A stretch of 64,000 nt of DNA from positions 286,194 through 350,193 of the forward strand of contig NZ_CAJHAJ010000004.1 of assembly GCF_904846345.1 (NCBI RefSeq), read 5' to 3'. The notes under the pieces were generated by a model. That model was not told where the DNA came from. It saw only the letters and a program-made list of their open reading frames with translations, and did no database searches. The stretch comes from Psychrobacter maritimus (GTDB taxonomy: Bacteria; Pseudomonadota; Gammaproteobacteria; Pseudomonadales; Moraxellaceae). Position 1 is the first letter of the stretch, and every line of letters begins with the position of its first letter. The translations under genes and the position numbers were made by a program. Below, piece by piece: positions 62,304 to 64,000 of this stretch.

Positions 62304-64000
62304 ATGACGCAGCAATATCAAGTTTTAGCGCGCAAATATCGCCCCAAAAACTTTCACGAGTTGATTGGACAATCACACGTCTCACAAGCACTGATTAATG
62401 CGATTGATTATAATCGTCTGCATCATGCTTATCTATTTACCGGTACGCGCGGTGTCGGTAAGACCACTATCGCGCGTATTTTGTCTAAATGCTTAAACTG
62501 CGATACCGGTATTACCAGCACCCCATGTGGCGTCTGTGATAATTGCGTGGCGATTGATCAAGGGCGTTTTATTGATTTGATCGAGATTGATGCCGCCTCT
62601 CGTACCAAAGTTGAAGACACGCGCGAGCTACTTGATAATGTCCCTTATGCGCCAAGCCAAGGTCGTTATAAAGTGTACCTGATTGATGAGGTGCATATGC
62701 TGTCGACACACAGCTTTAATGCGCTGCTTAAAACCTTGGAAGAGCCACCTGAGCATGTAAAGTTCCTGTTGGCCACTACTGATCCGCAAAAGCTGCCCAT
62801 CACGATTATCTCGCGTTGTTTACAGTTTGTGCTGCGTCCTTTATCGCAAAGTTTACTCAGTGAACATCTAGCCAATATTTTAACCCAAGAGCAGGTAGGT
62901 TATACACAGCCTGCGCTTTGGCAATTGGCCAGTGCCGCAAAAGGTTCAGTTCGTGATGCGTTATCATTGACCGACCAAGCGATTGCTTTTGGGCAAGGTG
63001 CATTAGATGATGTGACGGTTAATGCCATGCTTGGCTTAATTGATGCGGCTGATTTGGTGCGTTTAATCACAGATATTTATAATCATGATAAATCAGCGGT
63101 TGCCACTCATATCGAGCAGATGCGTGCACAAATGGTCGATGCGACCAGTATGTTTGATGGCTTGGCTGAGCTGTTACATCAATTGGCATTAACGCAACTG
63201 TTACCTGAAGTTGCTCTTAACGTCAATGAAGCACAAGCGCAGCAGATTAATCAGCTTGCGCAGCATATGAGTCCTGACGTCTTACAGCTATATTATGAAA
63301 TCGTAGTGCAAGCACGTGAAGGCGTTAAACTTGCTAGCACACCGATGCAAGCGCTTGAGATGTGTATTTTACGTTTGTTGGCTTTTCGCCCTTTGCCCGT
63401 TGATGAGATTTTAGCGAACCTACCTGATAGCACTATACCACCTAGCCCTATACCATCTAATACTGTATTACCTAATCCTACCGCTTCGATAGAAACAGTT
63501 ATTTCTACTATCTCTAAAGATGAACCCAATACAGCATCAATAAATGCCAATACTATTGAGGCTTCAAATACCAATGCGCTTTTAAATACTAATGAGCATT
63601 CAGCATCAGCGTCTTCATTAGTGTCAACATCAGCAGTAATGTCAGAGCCGCTATCAGAAACGCAGCCAGAACAGCAGTTAGAACCGCAGTTAGAGCCAGT
63701 AGCGGAATCAATACCACCGCTACAAGATTATGATGCTGATTATCCGACCCCAAATAAAAATGAGGTCGAGTCATTTAACGTAAGCTATGATAATGCGGAA
63801 TTGAGTCAATATGATGGTTATAGTCATAGCCATGATGAAAGGTTAGATTCAATAGATAGCAACGTTAGCTCTGAACCTGTTGTTGAGCCTGAACCTGTTG
63901 TTGAGCCTGAACCTGTTGTTGAGCCTGAACCTGTTGTTGAGCCTGAACCTGTTGTTGAGCCTGAACCTGTTGTTGAGCCTGAACCTGTTGTTGAGCCTGA
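62304..64000 (+). CDS. dnaX: DNA polymerase III subunit tau/gamma (3' end outside window)
   Basis: Clamp-loader ATPase. From ATG 62304 the product has YRPKNFHELIGQSHV, Walker A GTRGVGKTT (residues 47-55), the zinc module CLNCDTGITSTPCGVCDNC, IEIDAASRTKVEDTRELL, Walker B VYLIDEVHML and the sensor LLATTDPQKLPITIISRCLQF. After about residue 370 comes a low-complexity Ser/Thr/Pro/Asn-rich, then acidic linker, ending in a PVVEPE repeat that is still open at base 64000. Domains IV-V of tau are not in the window, so whether a gamma form is made cannot be told. Confidence 0.97.
   Translation, partial: MTQQYQVLARKYRPKNFHELIGQSHVSQALINAIDYNRLHHAYLFTGTRGVGKTTIARILSKCLNCDTGITSTPCGVCDNCVAIDQGRFIDLIEIDAASRTKVEDTRELLDNVPYAPSQGRYKVYLIDEVHMLSTHSFNALLKTLEEPPEHVKFLLATTDPQKLPITIISRCLQFVLRPLSQSLLSEHLANILTQEQVGYTQPALWQLASAAKGSVRDALSLTDQAIAFGQGALDDVTVNAMLGLIDAADLVRLITDIYNHDKSAVATHIEQMRAQMVDATSMFDGLAELLHQLALTQLLPEVALNVNEAQAQQINQLAQHMSPDVLQLYYEIVVQAREGVKLASTPMQALEMCILRLLAFRPLPVDEILANLPDSTIPPSPIPSNTVLPNPTASIETVISTISKDEPNTASINANTIEASNTNALLNTNEHSASASSLVSTSAVMSEPLSETQPEQQLEPQLEPVAESIPPLQDYDADYPTPNKNEVESFNVSYDNAELSQYDGYSHSHDERLDSIDSNVSSEPVVEPEPVVEPEPVVEPEPVVEPEPVVEPEPVVEPEPVVEP
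63873..64000 (+). repeat. 18-bp in-frame tandem repeat in dnaX
   Basis: At least seven copies of GAACCTGTTGTTGAGCCT, each encoding EPVVEP, running to the window edge. Units look identical at the DNA level, which points to recent expansion. Confidence 0.97.

Overview
The window is chromosomal DNA from a gammaproteobacterium that most resembles Moraxellaceae, probably Psychrobacter. The basis is overall gene content and order-independent markers: moderate AT richness, a short 4.5S-type SRP RNA, separate trpG-trpD-trpC without trpE, a FabI-type enoyl reductase, a HolD-like psi protein with a long linker, and low-complexity acidic and serine/glutamine-rich insertions in housekeeping proteins. The species is inferred, not proven. 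I see no tRNA, rRNA operon, CRISPR array, prophage or intact insertion sequence. Nearly all genes look intact; only the two genes at the window edges are truncated.

Layout. 1-5.3 kb (minus strand): a PAS-GGDEF-EAL protein cut by the left edge, rsmE, and an ahcY-metF operon preceded by a clear promoter and an S-adenosylhomocysteine (SAH) riboswitch. 5.3-10.5 kb: a BtuB-like TonB-dependent receptor, an MscS-family channel and an AlkA-type DNA glycosylase. 10.6-14.3 kb (minus): smr, trpC, trpD, trpG. 14.3-18.4 kb: glnA with a sigma-54 promoter and two upstream NtrC-type boxes, a MITE-like palindromic element, a LysE-type exporter and a DUF4124 protein. 18.5-25 kb: a SIMPL protein, ffs, lemA with a giant M48 protease, a HolD-like gene and serC.

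26-33 kb: a YejABEF-type peptide ABC importer with gloB inserted between yejA and yejB. 33-41.6 kb: LtrA-like protein, iron alcohol dehydrogenase, folE, fabI (with a palindromic candidate operator), a DUF1275 protein, a 53-residue small gene, a DASS/SLC13 symporter with a terminator in its leader, and a DUF1543 gene pair. 41.8-49.1 kb: hrpA, a small lipoprotein, aspA, and a small membrane-protein gene flanked on both sides by tandem repeats. 49.4-55.6 kb: a methyltransferase, an AraC regulator divergent from ohr, an MliC-like lipoprotein, an EamA exporter divergent from a YetF-like protein, and pnuC overlapping an NadR-like kinase gene. 55.9-64 kb: a long KAS III enzyme, prfA, a cysteine-rich lipoprotein, lysS, an unrecognised 458-residue protein, and dnaX, which runs off the right edge inside an 18-bp tandem repeat.

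How the parts work together: ahcY-metF recycle SAH and feed methyl groups to methionine, with expression matched to SAH by the riboswitch. glnA is wired to nitrogen status. fabI and the KAS III serve fatty-acid synthesis. pnuC plus the kinase salvage nicotinamide riboside. HolD-like psi and DnaX are both clamp-loader components. Nothing here is an obvious new defence or mobile system. The most interesting items are regulatory RNAs and sites, variable tandem repeats, and unusual insertions in replication and proteolysis proteins.
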